A stretch of 64,000 bases of DNA from the NCBI GenBank assembly GCA_947497755.1, contig CANMHT010000002.1:62001-126000 (forward strand). Direction: 5' to 3'. Shown piece by piece: positions 1 to 8,408 of the stretch. Every line of letters begins with the position of its first letter. The stretch's first letter is position 1. The notes under the pieces were generated by a model. It made no database searches. It was given only the letters and a program-made list of their open reading frames with translations, and had not been told where the DNA came from. Both the position numbers and the translations under genes were made by a program. Source of the DNA: an uncultured Polaribacter sp. (GTDB lineage: Bacteria; Bacteroidota; Bacteroidia; Flavobacteriales; Flavobacteriaceae).

Positions 1-1024
1 AATCAACACCTTTGTCTTTCTTTAGCTTTTTACTATTTTCTTTCCGAGTAATATTCTCATAATATTTTTTTACTGTAAGATGAGCGTTTTTATAATCCTT
101 ACTTTTAGTATATGCTTCTTCTAGAGCTAAATAGATAGATTCTAATTGTAGATAGTCTTTTATTTTAACAAAATAAGGAGTAACTTCATTAAGTACATCA
201 ATTGCCTTTTTATGTTGATTTTTTGCAATTAAAATTCGAGCTCTTTGTGTCTTAATTTCGTTAATATATTTTGTTTGTTTATACTTTAGTGCGTTTGCTT
301 CAGATAAGTTTAATAAACTATCTGCTTCAGCATAATTTTTTCGAGTTACTTCATTGGCACCTAAGTTGAGATAGCAAAAAGTAAATAGGTATTCTTTTTT
401 AAGTTGAATACTTGCTTCTAGCGCTTTTTCAGTATAATAATATGCAGAATCGGCATCACTATGTGCATATCCCATATTAAAATAGCACCCCATAGCTGGA
501 GAATTATTCTTGATTCCGAAATTGATACCTTTTCTAAAATAATATCGGGCACTGTCTTTTAGGTTTTCATTAGAAAAAGAATGTCCAATATTGTTGTATA
601 AGCTATTTATATCTGCAACCGAATCTGGATATTGAGTTTTAATAATCTCTAATGCTTTTTTAAAATTTTTGATGGCTAAATCATTGTGAAAAAAAGCACT
701 GTAAATAGTCCCGATTCCATTTAAAGCATCTGCTTTTGTGTACTGAGAAATAATAGTTTGATCCAGCGCAAAATAAAAATGCTTGTTGGCAGCTTCTAAA
801 TCTCTTGTGATTACATATTGATAATTACCAAGAGCAACATAAAATTGGGCGAGTTTATCTTCTGGAATTAAGTGACTGTTTTTGAGTTTTGTTGCAATTT
901 CTTCTTTGCTAACATTCGGACTAAACGCTTTTAAACGATTGTATAAAGGAATGCTATCGTTTGATTGGGAAAATCCAGAAAAACAGTAACAAAAAAATAA
1001 ACAAGAAATAACAAAATGCTTCAT
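1..1024 (-). CDS. TPR-repeat protein, 3' part missing
   Basis: An open frame on the minus strand starts at ATG 1024 and runs off the left edge, giving at least 341 residues. The first ~20 residues are a hydrophobic signal peptide ending near GFSQS. The rest is helical with repeated A/Y/L-rich pairs typical of tetratricopeptide repeats (for example KNFKKALEII and DSAYYYTEKALEA). In Bacteroidota such exported TPR arrays usually form the sensor half of TPR-LuxR regulators or TPR histidine kinases, but the effector end lies outside the window, so this is inference. A second in-frame ATG at 1033 would add only MHL; a TAnnTTTG-like box at 1049-1056 fits either start. Confidence 0.75.
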   Translation of the reverse strand, partial: MKHFVISCLFFCYCFSGFSQSNDSIPLYNRLKAFSPNVSKEEIATKLKNSHLIPEDKLAQFYVALGNYQYVITRDLEAANKHFYFALDQTIISQYTKADALNGIGTIYSAFFHNDLAIKNFKKALEIIKTQYPDSVADINSLYNNIGHSFSNENLKDSARYYFRKGINFGIKNNSPAMGCYFNMGYAHSDADSAYYYTEKALEASIQLKKEYLFTFCYLNLGANEVTRKNYAEADSLLNLSEANALKYKQTKYINEIKTQRARILIAKNQHKKAIDVLNEVTPYFVKIKDYLQLESIYLALEEAYTKSKDYKNAHLTVKKYYENITRKENSKKLKKDKGVD

Positions 1025-1048
1025 CAAATGCATGGTGTAATTAGCTAA

Positions 1049-1056
1049 CAAAAATA
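1049..1056 (-). promoter_or_regulatory. Possible -7 box of the TPR gene
   Basis: The minus strand reads TATTTTTG here, matching the Bacteroidota -7 consensus TAnnTTTG, about 25 bases before the chosen start at 1024. No convincing -33 TTTG was found at the right distance. Confidence 0.4.
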
Positions 1057-1160
1057 AACAAACCTTCACAATAGTGAATTTTTAATGAGTATCCTTACAA
1101 AAGATATCGAAAAATAGGCTTAGAAATTGTAAAAAAGTAGATATTTCATTGGTTACAAAC

Positions 1161-1189
1161 TTGTAATCCTAATAAATTGGTTAATTTTG
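1161..1189 (+). promoter_or_regulatory. Probable ileS promoter
   Basis: TTG at 1161-1163, an 18-base spacer, then TAATTTTG at 1182-1189 match the Bacteroidota -33/-7 arrangement. Transcription would begin near 1195, which rules out the upstream TTG at 1177 as translation start and supports ATG 1222. Confidence 0.55.
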
Positions 1190-1221
1190 CGAATCAATTT
1201 AAAAATTTCAATTTTAATAGC

Positions 1222-4200
1222 ATGAAGTTTACTGAATATAAAGGACTTGACTTACCAAAAGTAGCCGATGAAATCTTAAACTATTGGGAAGAGAACAATA
1301 TCTTTGAAAAAAGTGTATCAACTAGAGAAGGAAACGAACCATTTGTGTTTTTTGAAGGGCCACCTTCTGCAAATGGATTACCTGGTGTACACCACGTTTT
1401 AGCTCGTGCTATTAAAGATATTTTTCCTAGATATAAAACCATGAAAGGTTACCAAGTTAAGCGTAAAGCAGGTTGGGATACTCATGGATTACCAGTAGAA
1501 TTAGGTGTTGAGAAAGAACTTGGAATAACCAAAGAAGATATTGGTACAAAAATTACCGTAGAAGAATACAACGAAGCTTGTAAAAAAGCAGTAATGCGTT
1601 ATACAGATATTTGGAATGATATGACGCGTAAAGTTGGGTATTGGGTAGATATGGAAGACCCATATATTACTTACAAGCCTAAATATATGGAATCTGTTTG
1701 GTGGTTGTTAAAACAGATTTATAATAAAGATTTATTATATAAAGGTTATACAATTCAACCATATTCACCAAAAGCAGGTACAGGATTAAGTTCTCATGAA
1801 TTAAATCAGCCAGGTACTTATCAAGATGTAACAGATACTACTGTTGTTGCACAGTTTAAAACGCTTAAAGAAACATTGCCAGACTTTTTACAGGTTGATG
1901 GAGATGTACACTTCTTAGCTTGGACAACAACACCTTGGACATTGCCGAGTAATACAGCTTTAACGGTTGGTCCTAAAATTGAATATGTTTTAGTAAAAAC
2001 ATTCAACCAATATACTTTTGAACCAATTCAAGTAGTATTGGCTAAGAATTTGGTAGGAAAACAATTTGCTGGGAAGAAATTTAAACAAGTAGAAGATACT
2101 GCTGAATTAGCAAATTATACAGAAGGAGATAAGCAAATACCTTATACAGTTGTAAAAGAGTTTGTTGGGAAGGATTTAGTAGGAATTAAATATGAGCAAT
2201 TACTAGATTTTGCATTACCATATCAAAACCCAGAAAATGCATTTAGAGTTATTGCTGGTGACTTTGTTACTACAGAAGATGGTACTGGAATAGTGCATAC
2301 TGCACCAACATTTGGAGCAGACGATGCTTTGGTTGCGAAACAAGCTACACCAGAAGTACCTCCAATGTTAGTATTAGATAGCAATGGAAACCCAGTTCCT
2401 TTAGTAGATTTACAAGGAAAGTTTAGGCCGGAAATGGGCGAGTTCGCTGGGAAATATGTAAAGAATGAATACTATGCAGAAGGTGAAGCGCCAGAAAAGT
2501 CTGTAGATGTAGAAATTGCCATCAAACTTAAAACAGAAAATAAAGCCTTTAAGGTAGAAAAATATGTACACAGTTATCCAAATTGTTGGAGAACAGATAA
2601 ACCAATTTTGTATTACCCGTTAGATTCTTGGTTTATTAAAGTAACTGATGTGAAAGAGAAAATGTACGAGTTAAACGAAACAATTAACTGGAAGCCAGCT
2701 TCTACTGGAACGGGTCGTTTTGGAAACTGGTTAAAAAATGCCAATGATTGGAATTTATCTCGTTCGCGTTTTTGGGGAATCCCATTACCAATTTGGAGAA
2801 CAGAAGATGGTAAAGAGGAAATGATTATTGGTTCTGTTGAAGAGCTTAAAAATGAAATGAAACGAGCTGTTGATGCTGGTTTGATGACAGAAGATATCTT
2901 TGCAGATTTTGAAGTTGGAAATATGTCAGAAGAGAACTATGATAAAATCGATCTACATAAAAATGTGGTAGATAAAATTGTATTGGTTTCTTCTTCTGGA
3001 CAACCTATGCGTAGAGAAAGTGATTTAATTGATGTTTGGTTCGATTCAGGTTCAATGCCTTATGCTCAATGGCATTATCCATTCGAAAACAAAGAATTAG
3101 TAGATAATAACGAAAGTTATCCAGCAAACTTTATTGCAGAAGGTGTAGATCAAACTCGTGGTTGGTTTTATACTTTACATGCTATCGGAACCATGGTTTT
3201 TGACTCTGTAGCATACAAAAATGTAGTATCAAATGGGTTGGTATTGGATAAAAACGGACAAAAAATGTCTAAGCGTTTAGGAAATGCTGTAGATCCTTTT
3301 GAAACGCTTAAAACTTATGGTGCAGATGCTACTCGTTGGTATATGATTAGCAATGCAAATCCATGGGATAATTTGAAGTTTGATAGCGAGGGAATTGCAG
3401 AGGTGAGGCGTAAGTTTTTCGGAACCTTGTACAATACCTATTCGTTCTTTAGTTTGTATGCAAACATTGATAACTTTACTTATTCTGAAGCAGATATTCC
3501 TTTAGAAGAAAGACCAGAAATTGATCGTTGGATTTTGTCAGAATTACATTCTTTAGTAGCAAAAGTAGATGGTTTTTATGATGATTATGAACCAACCAAA
3601 GCTACAAGAGCCATTTCTGATTTTGTACAAGAGTTGTTAAGTAACTGGTATGTAAGATTGTGTAGAAGACGTTTTTGGAAAGGAGAATATGGTCAAGATA
3701 AAATATCAGCATACCAAACCTTATATACTTGTATGTTAACCGTAGCAAAGTTAAGTGCACCGGTGGCACCTTTCTTTATGGATAGACTTTACAAAGATTT
3801 AACGCAAGCAACAGGTAAAGAAAATGTTGAGTCTGTACATTTGGCTGAGTTCCCAATAAGTGACTCGTCATTTATTAACACAACTTTAGAGCGTAAAATG
3901 GAAAATGCACAAACAATTTCTTCCTTAGTTTTATCGTTAAGAGCTAAAGAGAAAATTAAAGTACGTCAGCCATTACAAAAAATAATGATTCCAGTTTTAG
4001 ATGCTGTTCAAAAGGAAGAAATAGAGGCAGTTTCTGGATTGATTAAACATGAAGTAAACGTAAAAGAGATTGAGTTATTAGATGATGCATCTGGTATTTT
4101 AGTTAAGCAAATAAAGCCTAATTTTAAAACTTTAGGACCTAAGTTTGGGCGTGATATGAAAGCAATTTCAAACGCGATTCAAAACTTTAGTCAAGACGAT

Positions 4201-4623
4201 ATAATTAAAATAGAAAAAGATGGTAATCTTTCTATTAAAATTGATGAAAAATCCATAAATTTGGATATCAACGATGTAGAGATTTCATCTAAAGATATTG
4301 AGGGTTGGTTAGTGGCGAATGCCAACGGATTAACAGTGGCTTTAGATGTAACTATTTCTGACGAATTGCGTAAAGAAGGAGTTGCAAGAGAATTGGTAAA
4401 CCGAATTCAAAATTTACGTAAAGATAGCGGTTTAGAAGTTACAGATAAGATTAAGTTAACCATTTTAAATTTTGAGAACTTGCAAAATTCTGTAGAAGAA
4501 AATAAAGAATATATAATGAGTGAAACACTTACTTCAGAATTGGCGTTTGTAGACTCATTAAATGAAGGTGCAGAAATAGAATTCGATAACATTAAGAGTA
4601 AAATATTAATTAATAAAATGTAA
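1222..4623 (+). CDS. ileS: Isoleucyl-tRNA synthetase
   Basis: Charges tRNA-Ile with isoleucine in the cytoplasm; class I synthetase with an editing insert. The class I signature is GVHHVL at residues 55-60 (the HIGH motif in the form typical of long IleRS) and KMSKR at 681-685. The editing domain shows TTPWTLPSN and GTGIVHTAP. At 1133 residues it is longer than the roughly 940-residue proteobacterial form and belongs to the eukaryote-like type known from Bacteroidota, the type associated with low mupirocin sensitivity. The start is ATG 1222 because the promoter box lies inside the longer TTG frame from 1177. The regulator at 4629 follows after 5 bases, so the two are probably co-transcribed. 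Confidence 0.97.
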   Translation: MKFTEYKGLDLPKVADEILNYWEENNIFEKSVSTREGNEPFVFFEGPPSANGLPGVHHVLARAIKDIFPRYKTMKGYQVKRKAGWDTHGLPVELGVEKELGITKEDIGTKITVEEYNEACKKAVMRYTDIWNDMTRKVGYWVDMEDPYITYKPKYMESVWWLLKQIYNKDLLYKGYTIQPYSPKAGTGLSSHELNQPGTYQDVTDTTVVAQFKTLKETLPDFLQVDGDVHFLAWTTTPWTLPSNTALTVGPKIEYVLVKTFNQYTFEPIQVVLAKNLVGKQFAGKKFKQVEDTAELANYTEGDKQIPYTVVKEFVGKDLVGIKYEQLLDFALPYQNPENAFRVIAGDFVTTEDGTGIVHTAPTFGADDALVAKQATPEVPPMLVLDSNGNPVPLVDLQGKFRPEMGEFAGKYVKNEYYAEGEAPEKSVDVEIAIKLKTENKAFKVEKYVHSYPNCWRTDKPILYYPLDSWFIKVTDVKEKMYELNETINWKPASTGTGRFGNWLKNANDWNLSRSRFWGIPLPIWRTEDGKEEMIIGSVEELKNEMKRAVDAGLMTEDIFADFEVGNMSEENYDKIDLHKNVVDKIVLVSSSGQPMRRESDLIDVWFDSGSMPYAQWHYPFENKELVDNNESYPANFIAEGVDQTRGWFYTLHAIGTMVFDSVAYKNVVSNGLVLDKNGQKMSKRLGNAVDPFETLKTYGADATRWYMISNANPWDNLKFDSEGIAEVRRKFFGTLYNTYSFFSLYANIDNFTYSEADIPLEERPEIDRWILSELHSLVAKVDGFYDDYEPTKATRAISDFVQELLSNWYVRLCRRRFWKGEYGQDKISAYQTLYTCMLTVAKLSAPVAPFFMDRLYKDLTQATGKENVESVHLAEFPISDSSFINTTLERKMENAQTISSLVLSLRAKEKIKVRQPLQKIMIPVLDAVQKEEIEAVSGLIKHEVNVKEIELLDDASGILVKQIKPNFKTLGPKFGRDMKAISNAIQNFSQDDIIKIEKDGNLSIKIDEKSINLDINDVEISSKDIEGWLVANANGLTVALDVTISDELRKEGVARELVNRIQNLRKDSGLEVTDKIKLTILNFENLQNSVEENKEYIMSETLTSELAFVDSLNEGAEIEFDNIKSKILINKM

Positions 4624-4628
4624 GCATT

Positions 4629-5006
4629 ATGACAGAAAACAAAGTCAGATATTCAGATGAAGACTTACAAGAATTCAAACAAATTATCTTAAAGAAAATT
4701 GAGCGTGCACAAGAAGATTTAGCTTCACTTGAAAGCTCATATAAAAACGATGCAAATAACGGAACTGATGATACATCTCCGTCGTTTAAATCATTTGATG
4801 AAGGAGCTGATACAATGGCTAAAGAAGCCAATGTACAATTAGCAATTCGTCAAGAAAAGTTTATTAGAGATTTAAAAAACGCATTACAGCGTATCGAAAA
4901 TAAAACGTATGGAGTGTGTAGAGTAACAGGAAAGTTAATTCAAAAGGAACGTTTAAAACTGGTTCCACACGCTACCCTTAGCATCGAAGCTAAAAGAAAA
5001 CAATAA
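4629..5006 (+). CDS. DksA/TraR-family regulator
   Basis: 125-residue protein: an N-terminal helical hairpin (about 1-85, acidic and glutamine rich) followed by the short C-terminal region YGVCRVTGKLIQKERL. This is the layout of DksA/TraR proteins, which bind the RNA polymerase secondary channel, and Bacteroidota carry a standard protein of this length. Only one cysteine (C97-98 region) remains of the four-Cys zinc finger, so zinc binding in the usual way is not possible. It sits 5 bases after ileS and is followed by a terminator at 5014-5043. The role as RNA polymerase modulator is inferred from family. Confidence 0.85.
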   Translation: MTENKVRYSDEDLQEFKQIILKKIERAQEDLASLESSYKNDANNGTDDTSPSFKSFDEGADTMAKEANVQLAIRQEKFIRDLKNALQRIENKTYGVCRVTGKLIQKERLKLVPHATLSIEAKRKQ

Positions 5007-5013
5007 ACAAAAT

Positions 5014-5043
5014 AAGAGCTTCCAAAATTTGGGAGCTCTTTTA
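5014..5043 (+). terminator. Terminator after the ileS operon
   Basis: AAGAGCTTCC and GGGAGCTCTT pair around AAAATTT with one G-T type mismatch, followed by TTTAT. It lies directly after the DksA/TraR-like gene and before lspA. Confidence 0.75.
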
Positions 5044-5060
5044 TAATATATCCAATTTAT

Positions 5061-5636
5061 ATGTCAAAAAAAGCAATTGCAATCCTAACTATTCTTGTTG
5101 CAATATTGATAGATCAAGCAAGTAAAATTTATGTAAAAACTCATTTCGAATACCAAGAAAGCGTAAAAGTTTTTGACTGGTTTAGAATTCATTTTACAGA
5201 AAATAACGGAATGGCTTGGGGATTCGAGTTTGGAGGAAGAGCAGGAAAGTTGTTTTTAACATTGTTTAGAGTTGTTGCCGTATTTGGTATTTTATATTGG
5301 TTGCGTAATACCATTAAAAGAAATGCGCATATTGGTGTTGTTATTGCTATTTCTTTAGTGTTTTCTGGTGCTGTAGGAAATATTATAGATTCTGTTTTTT
5401 ATGGTGTTATTTTTGACGCTCCTGCACACGGAGTTGCTACATTGTTTGCAGAAAATCCGTATGGAGAATTGTTCTATGGTAGGGTAGTAGATATGTTATA
5501 CTTCCCTATATATGAAGGAGAAAGTTTTACCTTTTTTAACGCCATTTTTAATGGAGCAGATTCCTTTATAACTATTGGTGTGGCTTTGTTGTTTATTTTT
5601 AACAAACAAGCTTTTCCAAAAGAAGAAAATGCCTAG
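5061..5636 (+). CDS. lspA: Lipoprotein signal peptidase (signal peptidase II)
   Basis: Inner-membrane aspartyl protease that removes the signal peptide from diacylated prolipoproteins. Four hydrophobic segments are visible (about 5-20, 64-82, 90-110, 168-181). Family residues are present: GNIID at 106-110, catalytic Asp in GRVVDM (D144) and in FNGADS (D167), and ENNGMAWG at 47-54. At 191 residues it is somewhat longer than the ~165-residue E. coli enzyme; the extra is a loop around residues 113-140, as in other Bacteroidota. Two lipoprotein substrates (GldD and the HMA protein) are encoded nearby. It ends tail to tail with the response regulator with no gap. Confidence 0.95.
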   Translation: MSKKAIAILTILVAILIDQASKIYVKTHFEYQESVKVFDWFRIHFTENNGMAWGFEFGGRAGKLFLTLFRVVAVFGILYWLRNTIKRNAHIGVVIAISLVFSGAVGNIIDSVFYGVIFDAPAHGVATLFAENPYGELFYGRVVDMLYFPIYEGESFTFFNAIFNGADSFITIGVALLFIFNKQAFPKEENA

Positions 5637-6311
5637 TTAAAGTTCTACGGCAAGTTCGATAAGTTTTTTCTGGATTCCGTAAATTACCAAACCAGCTACG
5701 TTTTTAGAACCAGTTTTTAATAATAAGTTATTTCTGTGGCCATCTACGGTTCTTGGACTAATATATAGTTTTTTGGCAATTTCGCTTGTAGTTAATTGCG
5801 CACAAATTAGTTCTAATACTTCTCGTTCTCTTTTTGATAATAGCTTTTTATCTAAATCACTTTTTATTTTTTTACCGCTAGATGATAATAAGTTTTCATG
5901 AATGGTTTTCATTACTTTTTCATCATAGTAAAAACCTTTATCGTACACCTCTTTAATAGTGTGTATCACAATTTTTGGACTGGTGTTTTTTAATAAATAA
6001 GAAGAAGCACCAACATCAATCATGTTAATTATAAAAGATTTACCATCGTAACTTGTTAGGGCAATAATTTTTACTGATGGATATTTTTTATGAATAACCT
6101 TGGTGGTTTCTACACCATTTAAAACGGGCATTTTTAGATCCATTAAAATAATATCGGGCAAATTTTTAGGATCAATATTATCTATTAATTCTTGTCCATT
6201 TTCAGCTTCAAACAAAATGTCGAAGCTTTCTTCTCTTTGTAATAAGAAAGAGATTCCTTTTCTAAATAGCTGCTCATCATCTGCTAAGATAATTTTGATT
6301 TTATTTTTCAT
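5637..6311 (-). CDS. NarL/FixJ-type response regulator
   Basis: Receiver domain (1-125) with acidic pocket D11/D12, phospho-acceptor D58 in ILMDLKMP, and conserved T/K positions (ALTS, LLKNTSPK). A LuxR-type helix-turn-helix occupies about 158-215 (LSKREREVLELI, SEIAKKLYISPRTVDGH). It is 12 bases downstream of the histidine kinase on the same strand, so the two form a cognate pair. The controlled genes cannot be read from the sequence. Because its 3' end abuts lspA tail to tail, it is not part of that operon. Confidence 0.93.
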   Translation of the reverse strand: MKNKIKIILADDEQLFRKGISFLLQREESFDILFEAENGQELIDNIDPKNLPDIILMDLKMPVLNGVETTKVIHKKYPSVKIIALTSYDGKSFIINMIDVGASSYLLKNTSPKIVIHTIKEVYDKGFYYDEKVMKTIHENLLSSSGKKIKSDLDKKLLSKREREVLELICAQLTTSEIAKKLYISPRTVDGHRNNLLLKTGSKNVAGLVIYGIQKKLIELAVEL

Positions 6312-6323
6312 AACCTTGGGGGA

Positions 6324-7115
6324 TTATATGTTAATTGTAAAGTTTGTTCCTTTGTTTATTTCAGAGTCAATTTTTAGTGTTCCATTTAATAGTTCTACTC
6401 TACTTTCTATGTTTTTCATTCCGAGACCTTTTTGATATTGAGCACGTTTTAGATCGAAGCCAATACCGTTATCAGAATAGTTTAATACAAGCTTGGAATT
6501 AGCAAGCTCAAGTACTAATTTAATGTTTTTTGCTTTACCATGCCTAATAGAATTGTTTATAAGTTCTTGTAAAATTCTAAAAAGATGAAGTTCTAAAGTC
6601 TTATTTAAATGATTTTTAGGGTAATTTATAGTATAAGAAATTGCTACTTTTTTTGAAGTATTGTAATCATCTGCTAATTCTTCTAATGCCGATTTTAATC
6701 CGAATTTTTGCAAAATTGGAGGCAATAAATCATGGGCAATTTTTCTTGATGTTTCTAAAGTTCTATTGGTAACATCTATGATACTTTTATTAACTTCTGT
6801 ATATTCTTCTGGAGATAAATCTCCTTCTAAAAGCAGATTAGAATTTAAGTGTATTACATTAAGCTTAGAGCTAATTTCGTCATGTAGGTCTTGGGCTATA
6901 CGCTTTCTTTCATTTTCTTGCGTAAGTATAGTAGCATGAATTAAATCTTTTTGATGCTCAATTTCTGCTGATTTTCTTTGAAGTTCTTTTTCAACAATTT
7001 TTTTTCGTGAAAAGAAGAAAAAAAGTAATAAAGAAACTGCCATAAATAAGAGTAAAAATACTCCAACAACAACAATGGCAATTATTTGGTTTTCTTTAGA
7101 AAATAATTCTTCCAT
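6324..7115 (-). CDS. Sensor histidine kinase, NarX-like (HisKA_3)
   Basis: 263 residues: one transmembrane segment at about 11-35, a short coiled linker, dimerisation/phospho-acceptor region with H78 in RIAQDLHDEISSKL, and an HATPase domain (N box ELINNSIRHGKA, G1 DNGIGFD, G2 GLGMKN). There is no recognisable periplasmic sensor: only about ten residues precede the membrane segment. Such short kinases often receive signal from a separate protein. Partner of the response regulator at 5637-6311. Confidence 0.93.
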   Translation of the reverse strand: MEELFSKENQIIAIVVVGVFLLLFMAVSLLLFFFFSRKKIVEKELQRKSAEIEHQKDLIHATILTQENERKRIAQDLHDEISSKLNVIHLNSNLLLEGDLSPEEYTEVNKSIIDVTNRTLETSRKIAHDLLPPILQKFGLKSALEELADDYNTSKKVAISYTINYPKNHLNKTLELHLFRILQELINNSIRHGKAKNIKLVLELANSKLVLNYSDNGIGFDLKRAQYQKGLGMKNIESRVELLNGTLKIDSEINKGTNFTINI

Positions 7116-7195
7116 TTTTTGGGGTTTGTTATTTGAACGAATATACTTAAAAATTGAACAACACTAGAGTAAAAAAGTTGTAAAAAAAATGAAAA

Positions 7196-7213
7196 TCAGG
7201 TGTTTTTACTTGT
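7196..7213. repeat. Degenerate copy of the ACAGG-N8-CCTGT dyad
   Basis: TCAGG-TGTTTTTA-CTTGT has the same 5-8-5 layout as the perfect copy at 8357-8374. See finding on the recurrent dyad. Confidence 0.35.
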
Positions 7214-7217
7214 TGAA

Positions 7218-7253
7218 AATAACAACCCTCTTTTACTTAAGAAGGTTGTTATT
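7218..7253 (-). terminator. Terminator of the lipoprotein gene
   Basis: AATAACAACC pairs perfectly with GGTTGTTATT, and after one mismatch TCTT pairs with AAGA around a six-base loop. On the minus strand the stem is followed by TTTTC. It lies 24 bases after the lipoprotein stop. Confidence 0.8.
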
Positions 7254-7276
7254 TGGGAGATTTCTACACCAGTTTT

Positions 7277-8053
7277 TTAATCACATAAATCTGGGCACGG
7301 CTCAGTAAAATCATAAATGTTACCTTCATCATTGTTAGAATTACTTTGTTTAGAAAGGAATCCAATATAATGATTTTCATCTTTTAAAAGTAAGCTTTGA
7401 TCATGAGCCTTTTGAATAAATACTAGGGTTAATTTTTTCTTGCTATTTACTGCTAAAAACATAGCGATAGCATTTACATTTTCTGATGCAACCATTTCTG
7501 CAACGATTTGTTTAGGCAAACTGAAATATCGTATTCTTGTACCTCTATAAGAAATAATATCTTCAATTTTTGTGCTTTGTAGTGCTTTTTGCCATTCTGT
7601 TATATAAGTATACGCCGTCTTATAAGGTAATAAATGGGTGCTTGAATTTGATAATCGTTGATAGGTATAACTGTTATTCTGTAACTTGTTAATGCTATAT
7701 TGGTAATTATTATTTGCATTAAAAGTACTTTGAAAAGACGCGATAATCATTCCATGTTCATCTACACCAGCAACTTCTATTGTCATTTCAGAATTGTAGT
7801 TTAACCCTAAGATAAAACGAAACTTTACTACATTTCTGTTTTGTAAAATCTCTCGTATCTTTTTTGCATCTGAATGATAATGAGAAAGTGTAGTTTGATT
7901 TTTGTAAAAAGAACCACTTAGTTCTTTGTCTCCATTCCACTTTTCTTGTAGAGTTGTAGAAAAATCATGTTCTGATTCGGTGAATTGTTCATTTAAACAT
8001 GCTATAAATAATATAGCTGTTAATAATAAAGGGACTAGTTTTTTTGTTTTCAT
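7277..8053 (-). CDS. Lipoprotein with two copies of an unnamed domain and a DFTEPCPDLCD tail
   Basis: 258 residues starting with a lipoprotein signal ending LFIAC (C19). I do not recognise a named family. Two internal segments resemble each other and the protein at 9051: residues 62-103 (NVVKFRFILGLNYNSEMTIE, GVDEHG) and 145-225 (YITEWQKAL, RYFSLPKQIVAEMV, AIAMFLAVNSKKKLTLVFIQ). The protein ends exactly at YDFTEPCPDLCD. The same 12 residues occur near the end of the protein at 9051, and the DNA there is also similar, which points to recent duplication or gene conversion. Probably exported and membrane-anchored; function unknown. Confidence 0.8.
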   Translation of the reverse strand: MKTKKLVPLLLTAILFIACLNEQFTESEHDFSTTLQEKWNGDKELSGSFYKNQTTLSHYHSDAKKIREILQNRNVVKFRFILGLNYNSEMTIEVAGVDEHGMIIASFQSTFNANNNYQYSINKLQNNSYTYQRLSNSSTHLLPYKTAYTYITEWQKALQSTKIEDIISYRGTRIRYFSLPKQIVAEMVASENVNAIAMFLAVNSKKKLTLVFIQKAHDQSLLLKDENHYIGFLSKQSNSNNDEGNIYDFTEPCPDLCD

Positions 8054-8181
8054 GTCGAGGGAGCTTTAAAATGAGTAATAAAATGTCCTGCTCAGAATAC
8101 GTTTTAAGGTATTTGAGAAAATATCTATGGATAAAAAGAAACTCTAATTAAGCGTGGTAAGTTGATAAATAAGCCTATTTA

Positions 8182-8304
8182 TTAGAGGAGAAACAGGTTT
8201 ATTTTGAATAGGGGAAGAGGAACATGACTACGCAATAAAAAACCTTCTAGTAGGCGTTTACTAGAATAATCTAAAGGCGGTTTTATGGTATTGCGAGTTT
8301 TCAT
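8182..8304 (-). CDS. Possible 40-residue leader or small protein
   Basis: ATG 8304 to TAA 8182, 40 residues beginning MKTRNTIKPPLDYSSKRLLE and ending in a hydrophobic FKINLFLL. A near-consensus box TATCTTTA lies 13 bases before the ATG on the same strand. It ends 128 bases before the lipoprotein gene in the same direction, so it could be the leader of that mRNA. No family recognised; the frame could also be chance. Confidence 0.3.
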   Translation of the reverse strand: MKTRNTIKPPLDYSSKRLLEGFLLRSHVPLPLFKINLFLL

Positions 8305-8352
8305 ATCAACTTAAAGATACGAAAAAAACAAGAAAAAAAACATAACTGATTG

Positions 8353-8378
8353 AAAAACAGGTATTTATACCTGTTTTT
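8353..8378 (-). terminator. Perfect palindrome, likely terminator; best copy of the recurrent dyad
   Basis: Twelve-base arms AAAAACAGGTAT / ATACCTGTTTTT with a two-base spacer. It lies 31 bases after the stop of the membrane protein gene at 8409. T runs flank both sides, so it could terminate either strand, but the same core at 63364-63387 lies upstream of a gene, so a regulatory role is also possible. Confidence 0.55.
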
Positions 8379-8408
8379 ATATCGTTAAAAAAGTGTTAAG
8401 AGGGTATT

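Larger units (their letters stand above)
8054..8408. other. 355-base gap between lipoprotein and membrane protein genes
   Basis: Contents: a 40-codon minus-strand frame at 8182-8304, a perfect 8-bp-stem hairpin inside it (TTCTAGTA 8245-8252 with TACTAGAA 8259-8266), and the terminator/dyad at 8353-8378. The remaining ~130 bases just before the lipoprotein gene show no recognisable promoter box. Confidence 0.6.

Noticed and set aside
1177..1221. N-terminal extension of IleRS from a TTG
   Set aside because: The promoter -7 box (1182-1189) lies inside it and family proteins begin at the MKFTEYKGL equivalent.
8071..8151. 26-codon plus-strand frame MSNKMSCSEYVL...
   Set aside because: No promoter box, no conserved-looking composition, and it lies antisense to the lipoprotein leader.
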